Source of the DNA: Micromonospora rubida
GTDB taxonomy: Bacteria; Actinomycetota; Actinomycetes; Mycobacteriales; Micromonosporaceae
DNA length: 64,000 nucleotides
Direction: 5' to 3'
Assembly (NCBI RefSeq): GCF_009908295.1
Contig: NZ_JAAALO010000003.1
Span: 434,001-498,000 of the forward strand
Under the pieces are notes generated by a model. The model saw nothing but the letters and a program-made list of their open reading frames with translations. It searched no databases and had not been told where the DNA came from. Of the stretch, positions 16,155 through 25,427 are shown one piece after another (positions within the stretch are counted from its first letter, which is position 1; each line of letters opens with the position of its first letter). Made by a program: the position numbers and the translations under genes.

Positions 16155-17558
16155 GTGCGCAACCGCCCTACCGTCGTACTCATCGCCGTTCTGCTGTCCA
16201 CAGTGTCGCTGCCCATCTCGCTGACCGGCGCCTCGGTCGCGTTGCCGGACATCGGCCGCGACCTCGACGCCGGGCTGGCCGGGGTGCAGTGGGTGGTGAA
16301 CGGCTACAGCGCCACCTTCGCCAGCTTCATGCTGGCCACCGGCGCGCTCGCCGACCTGTTCGGCCGCCGCCTGGTCTACGCCGTCGGCCTGGGGATCTTC
16401 GCGGTGGCCGGGCTGGCCGGTGCGGTCGCTGGGAACATCGTGCTGCTCGACGTCGCCCGAGTGCTCGCCGGGATCGGCGCGGCCGCCGCCGCCACCAGCG
16501 CCGCCGCCCTGCTCGCGGACGCGTTCCAGGGACCGGCCCGGGCCCGCGCGTTCAGTCTCTTCGGCACGACCATCGGCGTCGGCCTCGCGTTCGGCCCGTC
16601 GATCGCCGGGCTGCTGATCGGGGCGTTCGGCTGGCGGGCTGTCTTCGTGGCCCCGGCGCTGGTCGCCTGCGCGGTCCTCGCCCTGGTCCCGTGGCTGCCG
16701 GAGTCCCGCCCGGCGCGGGTCGGCGGGGTGGACTGGCCGGGCACTGTGTCGTTCACCAGCGCGCTGCTGCTGCTCATCTTCGGCTTCGTGCAGGGCCCCG
16801 AGTTCGGCTGGTCCGCCCCGGTGATCGTGGCGGCCTTCGTCGCGGCGGCGGCCCTGCTGGCGGTCTTCGTCCGGGTGGAGCGCCGCCGAGCCGAGCCGAT
16901 GTTCGACCTGGCCCTGCTGGCGAGCCCCCGGTTCCTCGGCGTCTGCCTGGCGGCGGCCACCACCGTCGCGGTGCTGGTGCCGCTGCTGGTCTACCTGCCG
17001 TCGTACCTGACCACGGTGGTCGGCATGAGCCCCGGCGCGGCCGGGGGAACGCTCATCCTGCTCACCGCCCCCACCCTGGTGCTGCCGCTGCTCAGCGGCG
17101 CGCTGACCCGGCTGGTGCCGGCCCCGGCGGTGATCGTCGCGTCCGTGGTGGTGGTCGCGATCGGGGCGGCCTGGGCCACCGTGCTCGCCCCGGACAGCGG
17201 CGCCGTGGCCCTCGCGGGACCGCTGCTGACCATCGGGGTGGGGATCGGCCTGTCGATCGGGCTGCTCGACGCGATCGCGATCGGCAGCGTCGCGCCGGGC
17301 CGGGCGGCCACCGGCGCCGGGATGATCAACACCGCCCGCTTGTCCAGCGAGACGATCGCCATCGCGGTGGTCGGCGCGGTGCTGGCCAGCACCACCGCCG
17401 GCCGGCTCGCCGACCCGGGCTTCACCTCCGGGCTGCGTACCGTGCTCTGGGTGATGGCCGGGGCGGCGCTGGTCGCCGCCGCCACGGTCGCCGCGCTGGT
17501 GCGGCGCGGCGCGGCCCGCGCCGAACCGGCGGAGAGGGCCTATCGTGGCGTGTCGTGA
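16155..17558 (+). CDS. MFS drug exporter, DHA2 (14-TM) type
   Basis: A 467-residue, extremely hydrophobic major-facilitator protein. The N-terminus has LPISLTGASVALPDIGRDLD and VNGYSATFASFMLATGALADLFGRR (motif A: GxLaDxxGrr), followed by LADAFQGPARARAF, typical of the EmrB/QacA DHA2 subfamily. It exports drugs or small metabolites using the proton gradient. The GTG start at 16155 is preceded by GGGGAGA. Its stop overlaps the start of the downstream nuclease gene (GTGA, 17555-17558), so the three genes 16155-20301 form one operon, an unusual union of an exporter with a nuclease pair. Confidence 0.9.
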   Translation: MRNRPTVVLIAVLLSTVSLPISLTGASVALPDIGRDLDAGLAGVQWVVNGYSATFASFMLATGALADLFGRRLVYAVGLGIFAVAGLAGAVAGNIVLLDVARVLAGIGAAAAATSAAALLADAFQGPARARAFSLFGTTIGVGLAFGPSIAGLLIGAFGWRAVFVAPALVACAVLALVPWLPESRPARVGGVDWPGTVSFTSALLLLIFGFVQGPEFGWSAPVIVAAFVAAAALLAVFVRVERRRAEPMFDLALLASPRFLGVCLAAATTVAVLVPLLVYLPSYLTTVVGMSPGAAGGTLILLTAPTLVLPLLSGALTRLVPAPAVIVASVVVVAIGAAWATVLAPDSGAVALAGPLLTIGVGIGLSIGLLDAIAIGSVAPGRAATGAGMINTARLSSETIAIAVVGAVLASTTAGRLADPGFTSGLRTVLWVMAGAALVAAATVAALVRRGAARAEPAERAYRGVS

Positions 17559-18682
17559 CGAGCACCGCGCAGCGACTGGCCGAGATCCGGGGCGACGTAC
17601 CACCTCGGCGGCACAACGCCCGGACGATCGCCGCCCTGACCGGTAACCCCGGCTGCGCCCGCCGGGCCGTGCTGGACAGCGCCGGGGTGGACAAGCCGAA
17701 GCTGGCCGAGCGGGTCGGCTTCCCGGCCCGGTTCGGCCAGTCCCGGTTCGCCATCACCCGGGGCAACACGTTCGAGGCGCAGGTCAAGGCCGACGGCGGG
17801 GCCGAGCTGCTCCGGCTGGTCGCCGAGCGGCTCGGCGTCGACCCGGGCGGCCCGGCGACCTGGACCGACCTCGGCGCCGACGACCGGCCCGGCCAATCCG
17901 GCCAATCCGGCCAGCCCGACCGGTCCGCGCGGTCCCGGGCCGCGCTGGCCGCAGCCGCGCCGACCGGCGCGGGGGAGCAGGCCGCCCTGTTCGACCATCC
18001 GCTGCTCGGCCTGGACGTCGCCGGCCAGCGGGTGCACCTGGAACCGGACCTGGTCGCCGCCCGGCTCGCCGGCCGGTTCCACGTCGTCGAGGTCAAGTCG
18101 TTCCCGGTGATCGACGGGCAGGCCGACCCGGGCAAGGTGGCCGCCGCCGCGATCCAGTCCGCCGTCTACGTGCTGGCCCTGCGCGAGCTGCTCGCCGCCG
18201 AGGGGCACGACCCCGAACTGGTCTCCTCGGACGTGCTGCTGGTCTGCCCGCGCGACTTCGCCAACCAGCCGGTGGCCAGCCTCGTCGACGTGCGCAAGCA
18301 GCTGCTGGTGCTGCGCCGGCAGCTCGACCGGATGGCCCGGATCGACGACCTGCTGGCCGGCGTGCCGGCGGGCTTCACCGCCGACCCCGCGGCCGACCCC
18401 GCCGACCTGCGCCGGTCCCTGCTGTCGGTGCCGGCCCGCTACGCGCCCGACTGCCTGGCGGCCTGCGAGCTGGCGTACTTCTGCCGGCACGCCACCCGCG
18501 CCGAGACGGCCACGCTGGGCCGGCCGGTCCGCGAGGCGCTCGGCGGTGTGGCGACCGTGGCGGAGGCGCTCGCGCTGGCCGGCGGGGAACACTCCGGCCA
18601 GCCGGAGCAGGCGGAGGCCGCCGCGCTGCTGCGGGCCGCGGCCCGGCTGCGCGCCGACGCCCTGGCCGGGCGGCCCGCATGA
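17555..18682 (+). CDS. Cas4/RecB-like PD-(D/E)XK nuclease with Fe-S cysteine cluster
   Basis: A 375-residue protein starting at GTG 17555. The nuclease core is visible as EPDLVAARLAG followed by FHVVEVKSFPV, the D...ExK of the PD-(D/E)XK fold (about residues 167-186). One Cys near the N-terminus (GCARR, Cys34) and three near the C-terminus (Cys300, Cys304, Cys310 in DCLAACELAYFC) reproduce the split four-cysteine 4Fe-4S cluster of Cas4 and AddB nucleases. No CRISPR array or cas gene is present, so this is a stand-alone DNA end-processing or defence nuclease. The start of the next gene overlaps its stop (ATGA at 18679). Confidence 0.75.
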   Translation: MTSTAQRLAEIRGDVPPRRHNARTIAALTGNPGCARRAVLDSAGVDKPKLAERVGFPARFGQSRFAITRGNTFEAQVKADGGAELLRLVAERLGVDPGGPATWTDLGADDRPGQSGQSGQPDRSARSRAALAAAAPTGAGEQAALFDHPLLGLDVAGQRVHLEPDLVAARLAGRFHVVEVKSFPVIDGQADPGKVAAAAIQSAVYVLALRELLAAEGHDPELVSSDVLLVCPRDFANQPVASLVDVRKQLLVLRRQLDRMARIDDLLAGVPAGFTADPAADPADLRRSLLSVPARYAPDCLAACELAYFCRHATRAETATLGRPVREALGGVATVAEALALAGGEHSGQPEQAEAAALLRAAARLRADALAGRPA

Positions 18683-20301
18683 GTACGCTGCGCGCGCTCG
18701 CGAAGGCCCAGGCGCTCGCCGCCGGGGTGGCCCAGCCGGTGGCTACCGTCCGGCACCTGCACCTGTCGCCCCGGCCGCTGGTGCTGGTGCCGCTGGCCAT
18801 GGCCGGCGAGGCCAACGCCCCCCTCGCGGCGCTGGTCGGCACCGCCCCGGGCGACGCCCGGCTGCTGATCGTGCCGCAGCCCCGCAACCGGGACCAGCGC
18901 TTCGCGTTCGCCGCCGAACTGGCCGGGATCGTGCTGCCCTACCTGGACTCCTTCCGGGGGGTGTCCGAGGCCGTCGCGGTGGACCGGGGCCGGGACGTCC
19001 GGTATCGGTACGTCGACGCGCCGCAGCTGCTGCTGCCGAACCCGGGCGGGCTCGCGTTCCTTCGGCTGTTCGGCCGCTCCACCCGGTTCCGCCGGCCCGA
19101 CGGCGAGTACCCGGTGCACCCGTCGGTGCCGCTGCTCGGGCGCTGGCTGACCTTCTTCGCCGAGCGGGCCGAGCACCCCGGGTCGTCGGCCCTGCTGGCG
19201 ATGACCGAGGCGCTGACCCTGCACTGGGCCACCGGACAGAGCGCGGTGGAGGACCTGCACCTGCCTGCGGTGCTCGGCTGGCTCGACCCGCCGCCGGGGC
19301 TGGACGGCGCGCGGGCGGCGGCCCGAGCCGAGGACCCGGCGGTCTGCCCGCCCGCCGGCCCGGCCACCGACCCGGAGTTCGACAACAAGGTGCTCGCCCC
19401 GGCCATCGCCGCGTACACCGACGCGGCCGACGACGAGACGGCCCGCCGGTCGGCGTACGCGGAGCTGGAGCTGGCCCTGCGCGGGCAGCTCGCGCCCACC
19501 TGGGAGCTGATGTGGCGCGGCGTGGGGCTGCTCGCCGCCCTGCCGCCCGGCGCGCGGGTCGAGGGGCGCTGGGCCGGCGACCGGGACGCCTTCACCTCCC
19601 ACGCCGAGCACGTCGACGCCGGTGGCGGGCCGCAGCCGCGTCGGGACGGTGCGGTGGCGGCGGCCGTGCGCCTGCACCGGCTGGAGCGGGCCGGCACCTC
19701 GTACGCGGTCCAGCGCGCCTACGACGACCCGCTGGTGATGGCCGAGCACCGGCTGACCGGGGAGGCGTTCGTCGCGGACGTGACGCTGGCCGACCCGAGG
19801 CGGGTGGACGACACCGGCAAACGGCCGGTGCTGCGGCCCCGGATCCAGGTGGTCACCACCGAGCCGGTGGCGGTGCCGGTGGGCGCGACGCTGTACTCGA
19901 CGGCCAGGCCGGGGCAGAAGGCGAAGGTGGTCTTCCTGACCCCGGCCGCCGACGGCAAGACCGAGGTGGTGCTGGAACTCTCCGGCGGGATGGGCCGGGG
20001 GCTGACCGCCCCGCCGGGCACCGTGCCGGAGGTGGGGGAGCGGCTCAGCCTCACCACCCTGTCGGACGCGTTCCTGCCGGCGGGGGCGTTCCCCGACCCG
20101 GCGGAGACCCCGTGGACCCACGGCGGCCCCCCGGCCGCGGCCACCTTCGACCAGGCCCTCGGCCCCGCTGACCCGCCCGGTGCCGGTGCCGGTGCCGGTG
20201 CTGGCGCTGGGGTTGGTGCCGGTGTTGGCGTCGGTGCTGGTGTCGCCTCCACTCCGGTGGTCGGCCCGTCCGACGGCGACCCGGCCGAGGACTGGGCCTG
20301 A
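18679..20301 (+). CDS. Unrecognised protein coupled to the Cas4-like nuclease
   Basis: A 540-residue protein whose ATG overlaps the nuclease stop by 4 nt, so the two products are made together. I recognise no domain. The body (residues 1-495) has even, globular composition with no membrane segment, and a conserved-looking beta-rich C-terminal third (VVTTEPVAVPVGATLY, QKAKVVFLTPAADGKTEVVLELSGG). The last 40 residues are a low-complexity Pro/Gly/Ala/Val tail made of alternating GA and GV pairs, encoded by a GGTGCC-type hexamer repeat. Tight coupling suggests it is a subunit or substrate receptor of the nuclease; that is inference only. Palindromic element D begins 37 nt after the stop. Confidence 0.7.
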   Translation: MSTLRALAKAQALAAGVAQPVATVRHLHLSPRPLVLVPLAMAGEANAPLAALVGTAPGDARLLIVPQPRNRDQRFAFAAELAGIVLPYLDSFRGVSEAVAVDRGRDVRYRYVDAPQLLLPNPGGLAFLRLFGRSTRFRRPDGEYPVHPSVPLLGRWLTFFAERAEHPGSSALLAMTEALTLHWATGQSAVEDLHLPAVLGWLDPPPGLDGARAAARAEDPAVCPPAGPATDPEFDNKVLAPAIAAYTDAADDETARRSAYAELELALRGQLAPTWELMWRGVGLLAALPPGARVEGRWAGDRDAFTSHAEHVDAGGGPQPRRDGAVAAAVRLHRLERAGTSYAVQRAYDDPLVMAEHRLTGEAFVADVTLADPRRVDDTGKRPVLRPRIQVVTTEPVAVPVGATLYSTARPGQKAKVVFLTPAADGKTEVVLELSGGMGRGLTAPPGTVPEVGERLSLTTLSDAFLPAGAFPDPAETPWTHGGPPAAATFDQALGPADPPGAGAGAGAGAGVGAGVGVGAGVASTPVVGPSDGDPAEDWA

Positions 20302-20337
20302 CCGCTCGCCGGCGCGGCTCGGCGGGTGCACTCCTCT

Positions 20338-20486
20338 GCCCCTTTGGAGCTGCCCGCATGAACGGGGCACGGGGTGAGTGCGCCCGGGCCACCTCCCCGG
20401 GCCACCCCCTGGCCACCCCGGGCCACCCCTGGCTGTTCCTGGCGGGCCCTTGGCTGCCCCGTCTGTGGGGGCAGCTCCAAAGGGGC
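20338..20486. repeat. Palindromic repeat element D
   Basis: Arms of 18 nt, 20338-20355 and 20469-20486, are perfectly complementary (CCCCTTTGGAGCTGCCC core). TTT/AAA replaces the CTAT/ATAG-type bases of elements A-C on both arms, a compensated change. The 113-nt loop contains CCCGGGCCACC-type tandem copies, and its end (GCTGCCCC ... GGGGCAGC, 20453-20475) can fold as an alternative short hairpin. The remaining spacer 20487-20680 shows nothing beyond the ribosome binding region of the next gene. Confidence 0.85.
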
Positions 20487-20680
20487 CGGCGGATACCACG
20501 TCGCGCCGACGTGGAGCCAGCTTCCTCCGCGCCGGCCCCACGAGCCATGGCAGCCCTCGCCGCAGGCGGCCGGACGCCCCTGGCGGCCCGCCCGTAGGCT
20601 GGCTACGCTTTCGTCGTTCGCCGTCAACGACCGGTCCTCACCATCGAGGTGCGCAAGGAGAGGAAGCCGGAGCGACTGCT

Positions 20681-22975
20681 GTGCTGCCCCACGACGCGCC
20701 TCAGCCCCGCTCGACCCCCGCCGGGGCGTACCGGCCCGGTCGGGCCGGACTCGTCGTGGCCGCGATCGTCCTGCTCGTCGAGGCGGTCTGGCTGGTCGCC
20801 CGCCTGCCCGGCGCGGCCCTGGTCAGCGATTTCGGCGCGATCGTGACGGCGGGCTGGGCCGGCTACGCGTGCGTCCACGCGGCCCGCCGTCATCCCGCGC
20901 CGCTACGCCGGTTCTGGGTGCTGCTCGCGGCCACCATGGGCCTCGCCGCGCTCGGCCGGGCACTGTGGACGGTGCAGCGGCTCGGCGACGGCGGCCTGCC
21001 GAACACCCCGCTGATCGGGTTGCTGTTCACCCTCGGCATCGTCACCGGCACCGCCGCGCTGCTCTGCTCCCTCGCCGCCCCGCGCAGCGCCGTCGGGCGG
21101 GCCCGGACGGTGCTGGACGGCGTCATCGTCGGGCTCGCCCTCATCCCGATCGGCTGGGTCGTGGTGTTCCGCGGCATCGCCGCCGCCGACCTGACCGACC
21201 CGCTGCGCACCTTCGGGCTGCTCTACCCGATGCTCGATCTGGTGCAGCTGACCATCCTGGTCGCGGTGGCCGGGCCGGCGCGTCCGATGTGGCGTCCGCT
21301 GACCCTGATCGGGGCCAGCCTGGTCACCAGGGCGGTCGCCGACGCCACGTACGTCTCGCTCTTCGCGAACGGCAGCTACGCCCCCGGCCACCCGATCGAC
21401 GTCTGCTGGCCGCTGAGCTACCTGCTGATCGCCGCCGCCAGCCGGTACCCGCTGCCCCCGGTCTCGGACGACGCCGACGAGCCCACCGAGTCGCCGCTGC
21501 CGCCCTGGTGGCGGGTCGCCCTGCCGTACCTGCCGGTGGGCGGGGCGATCGTGGCGGTGGTACTGGCCCGGCGGCCCACCGGGCAGACCCCGCACATGGT
21601 CTTCGTCGGCATGATGGCGCTGCTCGGCGTCCTGGCGCTGCGGCAGGGGCTGGCCGCCAACGAGAACCTCCGGCTGGTCGCCCGGCTGCGCGATCTCGCC
21701 TACACCGACCAGCTCACCGGCCTGCCGAACCGGCTGATGTTCAACCGCCGGCTGCGCGAGGCGCTGCGCGACGAGGCCCCGGTCGCCGTGCTGTTGCTGG
21801 ACCTGGACAGCTTCAAGCAGGTCAACGACCGGTTCGGGCACAGCGCCGGTGACACCCTGCTGACCAGCATCGCCGGCCGGATGGCGCGGGCCGTGGCCGA
21901 CGACGGGAGCATCGCCAGGCTGGGCGGCGACGAGTTCGCCGTCCTCGTCGACGGCGACCGGCAGGTCCGGCCGGAGCGGGTGGCCGAGCGGCTGCTCGCC
22001 GCCCTGCAACCCTCCCCCGGGGAGGAGGAGGCGGGCGTGCACCCCTCGGCCAGCATCGGCATCGCCGAGTACGGCCCACAGCACACCTCCCACATCGACC
22101 TGCTCCGCGACGCCGACATCGCCATGTACGCCGCCAAGGCGGGCGGCAAGTCCGTGTACCGCACCTGCACCCCGGCCCTGCGGGAGGCGGCGGTGAGCCG
22201 GGCCGAGCTGATCGCCGACCTGCGCCGCGTCGTCGACGAGGGGCAACTGCACCTGGAGTACCAGCCGATCGTCGACCTGGCCACCGGCGAGGTGCGCAGC
22301 GCCGAGGCGCTGGTGCGCTGGCGGCACCCCCGGCTGGGGCTGCTCCCCCCGGCGCGTTTCCTGCCGCTGGCCGAGGAGACCGGGCTGATCCTGCCCATCG
22401 ACCGGTGGGTGATCCACGAGGCCTGCCGGGCCGCCGCCACCTGGCGGAACCGCGCCCCGGAGGCGACCGTCGCGGTGAACATCGCCGCCGCGCACCTGCG
22501 CCGGCCGGACCTGATCGCCACCGTCACCGCGGCCACCGCCGGCGCCGGCCTGGCCCCCCGCGCGCTGACCCTGGAGCTGACCGAGTCGGCGCTGATCGAC
22601 GGCAGCGACACGGTGCTGGAGCGGCTGCGTCAGCTCCGCGAGCTGGGCATCCGGATCGCCATCGACGACTTCGGCACGGGCTACTCCTCGCTGAGCTACC
22701 TGCACCACATCCCGGCCACCGAGCTGAAGATCGACCGGTCGTTCGTGGCCCGGCTCGGCGAGGACGCCCGGGCATACGCGACGGTGGAGATGGTGACCCG
22801 GCTGGCCGGGGCGTTCGACCTGACCGTGGTCGCCGAGGGGGTGGAGACCGACGAGCAGCACGCGGCGGTCACCGCGATCGGCTGCGTCCACGGCCAGGGC
22901 TGGCGTTACGGTCGCCCCACCAACCTCGCCGACCTGCGCGCCGCGCTGATCCCGGCGGTACGACCCCGGGGTTGA
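20681..22975 (+). CDS. Membrane GGDEF-EAL cyclic-di-GMP protein
   Basis: A 764-residue protein. Residues 10-310 hold about 8-9 membrane helices forming a sensor-like module. A GGDEF domain follows (LTGLPNRLMFNRRL, RLGGDEFAVL near residue 415) with the GGDEF signature intact, so diguanylate cyclase activity is possible. The EAL domain is also complete: SAEALVRWRHP, DDFGTGYSSLSYL, LKIDRSFV and VVAEGVET, all needed for c-di-GMP phosphodiesterase activity. The protein may therefore work in both directions under control of its membrane part. GTG at 20681 is chosen because GGAG lies 8 nt upstream; earlier in-frame sequence belongs to repeat D. Confidence 0.9.
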   Translation: MLPHDAPQPRSTPAGAYRPGRAGLVVAAIVLLVEAVWLVARLPGAALVSDFGAIVTAGWAGYACVHAARRHPAPLRRFWVLLAATMGLAALGRALWTVQRLGDGGLPNTPLIGLLFTLGIVTGTAALLCSLAAPRSAVGRARTVLDGVIVGLALIPIGWVVVFRGIAAADLTDPLRTFGLLYPMLDLVQLTILVAVAGPARPMWRPLTLIGASLVTRAVADATYVSLFANGSYAPGHPIDVCWPLSYLLIAAASRYPLPPVSDDADEPTESPLPPWWRVALPYLPVGGAIVAVVLARRPTGQTPHMVFVGMMALLGVLALRQGLAANENLRLVARLRDLAYTDQLTGLPNRLMFNRRLREALRDEAPVAVLLLDLDSFKQVNDRFGHSAGDTLLTSIAGRMARAVADDGSIARLGGDEFAVLVDGDRQVRPERVAERLLAALQPSPGEEEAGVHPSASIGIAEYGPQHTSHIDLLRDADIAMYAAKAGGKSVYRTCTPALREAAVSRAELIADLRRVVDEGQLHLEYQPIVDLATGEVRSAEALVRWRHPRLGLLPPARFLPLAEETGLILPIDRWVIHEACRAAATWRNRAPEATVAVNIAAAHLRRPDLIATVTAATAGAGLAPRALTLELTESALIDGSDTVLERLRQLRELGIRIAIDDFGTGYSSLSYLHHIPATELKIDRSFVARLGEDARAYATVEMVTRLAGAFDLTVVAEGVETDEQHAAVTAIGCVHGQGWRYGRPTNLADLRAALIPAVRPRG

Positions 22976-23024
22976 CCCTCACGCGACGGGAGGCGGCAGG
23001 CTCGTCACCGGAAGGGAGGGAACC

Positions 23025-23783
23025 ATGGCGTACGCGGTGGGAGAGGTGGCGAAGGCCGCCGGGGTGACGGTGCGGACGCTGCACCACTACGACGAGATCG
23101 GCCTGCTCTCGCCGAGCGGGCGCACCCCGGCCGGCTACCGCCGCTACGACGACGCGGACCTGGAGCGGTTGCAGCTCGTCCGCTACTACCGCGAGCTGGG
23201 GTTCCCGCTGGAGGAGATCACCGCGATCCTCGACGACCCGGCCGCCGACCCGAAGGCGCACCTGCGCCGGCAGCACGAGCTGCTCACCGGGCGGATCGGG
23301 AAGCTCCAGGAGATGGTCGTGGCGATCGAGCTCGCGTTGGAGGCGAGAAGGATGGACATCAGACTGACCCCGCAGGAGCGGTTCGAGGTCTTCGGCGACG
23401 CCGACCCCGAGGCGTACGCCGAGGAGGCGGAGCGGCGCTGGGGCGACGGCGAGGCGTACCGGGAGTCGAGCCGACGCACCGCCGGCTACTCGAAGGACGA
23501 CTGGCTGCGCAACAAGGCCGAGAACGAGGAGTGGGGGCGGCGGATCGGCGCGCTGCTGGACTCCGGCGCGCCGGCCGACGGCCCGGAGGCCATGGCGCTG
23601 GCCGAGGAGCACCGGCAGTTGATCAGCCGCTGGTTCTACGACTGCACGTACGAGATCCACACCGGGCTGGCCGACATGTACGTGGCCGACGAGCGGTTCA
23701 CCGCGCACTTCGAGAACATCCGCCCCGGGCTGGCCGCCTACGTCGCCGAGGCGATCCACGCCAACGCGATCACCCGGGCCTGA
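23025..23783 (+). CDS. MerR-family regulator with TipAS-type ligand domain
   Basis: A 252-residue regulator. The N-terminal MerR helix-turn-helix is clear (VGEVAKAAGVTVRTLHHYDE, then GRTPAGYRRYDDADLERL), followed by the dimerisation coiled coil and a C-terminal TipAS domain (residues about 125-250, with RRWGDGEAYRESSRRTAGYSKDD). TipAS domains bind thiopeptide-like or other multidrug ligands, and such proteins activate their own and efflux promoters. A strong ribosome binding site GGAAGGGAGGG precedes the ATG. No obvious target gene lies adjacent; autoregulation is the usual mode. Confidence 0.92.
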   Translation: MAYAVGEVAKAAGVTVRTLHHYDEIGLLSPSGRTPAGYRRYDDADLERLQLVRYYRELGFPLEEITAILDDPAADPKAHLRRQHELLTGRIGKLQEMVVAIELALEARRMDIRLTPQERFEVFGDADPEAYAEEAERRWGDGEAYRESSRRTAGYSKDDWLRNKAENEEWGRRIGALLDSGAPADGPEAMALAEEHRQLISRWFYDCTYEIHTGLADMYVADERFTAHFENIRPGLAAYVAEAIHANAITRA

Positions 23784-23784
23784 A

Positions 23785-23808
23785 CGGGGGCCGGCCTGTC
23801 GGCCCCCG
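23785..23808. terminator. Hairpin between convergent genes
   Basis: CGGGGGCCG and CGGCCCCCG form a 9-bp stem around GCCTGT, directly after the MerR-gene stop and 40 nt before the end of the convergent gntP gene. It can serve both. Confidence 0.7.
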
Positions 23809-23849
23809 ACGAGCGGGACCGACGGGCCGGCGGCTGCCCGGTCAGTGCG

Positions 23850-25388
23850 TCACAACAGCAGGTCGATCAGCAGGACGCCGGCAAAGCCGACCACCGAGAT
23901 GATCGTCTCCATCACCGACCAGCTCTTGATGGTCTGCCCGACGGTCAGCCCGAAGTACTCCTTCACCAGCCAGAAGCCGGCGTCGTTGACGTGCGAGAAG
24001 AACAGCGAGCCGCAGCCGACGGCCAGGGCCAGCAGCGCCACCCCGGGCCGGTCCAGGGTCGCCGCCAGCGGGGCGACGATGCCGGCCGCGGTGATCGTGG
24101 CGACCGTCGCCGAGCCGGTGGCGACCCGGATGCCGACCGCGACCAGCCAGCCCAGCAGCAGCGGGGACAGGTTGGCGTTCTCCGCCGCGTCGGCGACCAG
24201 GTTGCCCACCCCGGCGTCCACCAGCACCTGCTTGAACCCGCCGCCCGCCGCGACGATCAGCAGGATGCCCGCGATCGGCGGCAGCGAGCCGCCGAGCACC
24301 GACGAGACCTGCTTGCGGCCGAACCCGGCCTGGAAGCCGAGGGTGAACATGGCCACGATCACCCCGGCCAGCAGCGCCACGATCGGGGCGCCGACGATGT
24401 CCAGGGCCTTGCGGCCGGTGCTGTCCTCGGCCAGGACCAGTTCGCCGACGGCCCGCAGCAGCATCAGCGCCACCGGCAGCAGCACGGTGATCACCGCCGC
24501 CCAGAAATTCGGGGCCCGGCGGGCGGTCTCGGTGCCGGAGTCGTCGACCGGCGCGCCGGGGCGGCCGGTGCCGGGGTTGACCAGGTCGTCGTCGGTGAGC
24601 AGTTCGCCGTCCACGCCGGCCTGTTGGCGGCCGGCCGGCCCCTGGTCGCGCCCGCTGCTCCCGGCGCCGGGGACGCCGGCCGGCGTGCGGGTCGGCAGCA
24701 GCCCCTCGGGGACCGTCGCGGGGACGTACCGGGAGATGATGTTGCCGAAGACCGGCCCGGCGATGATCACGGTCGGGATGGCGATCAGCAGGCCCAGCCC
24801 CAGCGTCAGGCCCAGGTCCGCGTTGAGCGAGGAGATCGCCACCAGCGGGCCGGGGTGCGGCGGGACCAGGCCGTGCAGCACCGACAGGCCGGCCAGCGCC
24901 GGGATGCCGACCTTCATCAGCGGCACGTCGGTGCGCTTCGCGACCAGCAGCACGATCGGCACCAGCAGCACCACGCCGACCTCGAAGAACAGCGGCAGGC
25001 CGATCAGCGCGGCCACCCCGGCCATCGCCCAGGGCAGGGCCGACCCGGAGACCTTGTTGACGATCCGGGTGACGATGCCGTCCGCGCCGCCGGACTCGGC
25101 GAGCAGGCCGCCGATCATCGCCCCGAGGGCGATGAGCAGACCGACCCCGCCGACGGTGGAGCCGACGCCGCCGGTGAACGACGTGACGATGGCGTCGGGC
25201 GCCACCCCCGCGACGACGCCGAGCACCGCCGCGCCGAGGATCAGTGACAGGAACGGGTGGACCTTGCCCCAGGCGATCAGGACCACCACCGCGGCGATGC
25301 CCAGCAGGGCCGCGACGATCAGTTGAGCGTTACCGGCGTCGGTGAGTGGTTCCGCCGGTGCGGCGAGCAGTGTGACCACGGCTATCAC
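23850..25388 (-). CDS. gntP: Gluconate:H+ symporter, GntP family
   Basis: A 512-residue permease with about 12-14 hydrophobic segments. Family stretches seen include LSLILGAAVLGVVAG near the N-terminus, GLLAESGGADGIVTRIVNKV, and HGLVPPHPGPLVAISSLNADLG, the GntP signature. A hydrophilic loop of about 70 residues (around residues 220-285) interrupts the membrane part. It imports gluconate or a related sugar acid. It starts 39 nt downstream of the gluconokinase gene and is transcribed with it, so uptake and phosphorylation are encoded together. Confidence 0.92.
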   Translation of the reverse strand: MIAVVTLLAAPAEPLTDAGNAQLIVAALLGIAAVVVLIAWGKVHPFLSLILGAAVLGVVAGVAPDAIVTSFTGGVGSTVGGVGLLIALGAMIGGLLAESGGADGIVTRIVNKVSGSALPWAMAGVAALIGLPLFFEVGVVLLVPIVLLVAKRTDVPLMKVGIPALAGLSVLHGLVPPHPGPLVAISSLNADLGLTLGLGLLIAIPTVIIAGPVFGNIISRYVPATVPEGLLPTRTPAGVPGAGSSGRDQGPAGRQQAGVDGELLTDDDLVNPGTGRPGAPVDDSGTETARRAPNFWAAVITVLLPVALMLLRAVGELVLAEDSTGRKALDIVGAPIVALLAGVIVAMFTLGFQAGFGRKQVSSVLGGSLPPIAGILLIVAAGGGFKQVLVDAGVGNLVADAAENANLSPLLLGWLVAVGIRVATGSATVATITAAGIVAPLAATLDRPGVALLALAVGCGSLFFSHVNDAGFWLVKEYFGLTVGQTIKSWSVMETIISVVGFAGVLLIDLLL

Positions 25389-25427
25389 GACCTTCGGACG
25401 GCGTCCGTGCCAGGAGGGTACGGGCGA

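Noticed and set aside
15632..17554. Plus-strand open frame continuous with the nuclease gene, upstream part
   Set aside because: The first 640 codons overlap the MFS gene in another frame and are Arg/Pro-rich. The nuclease starts at GTG 17555.
20903..22891. 662-codon minus-strand open frame
   Set aside because: Shadow of the GGDEF-EAL gene; no protein family resemblance.
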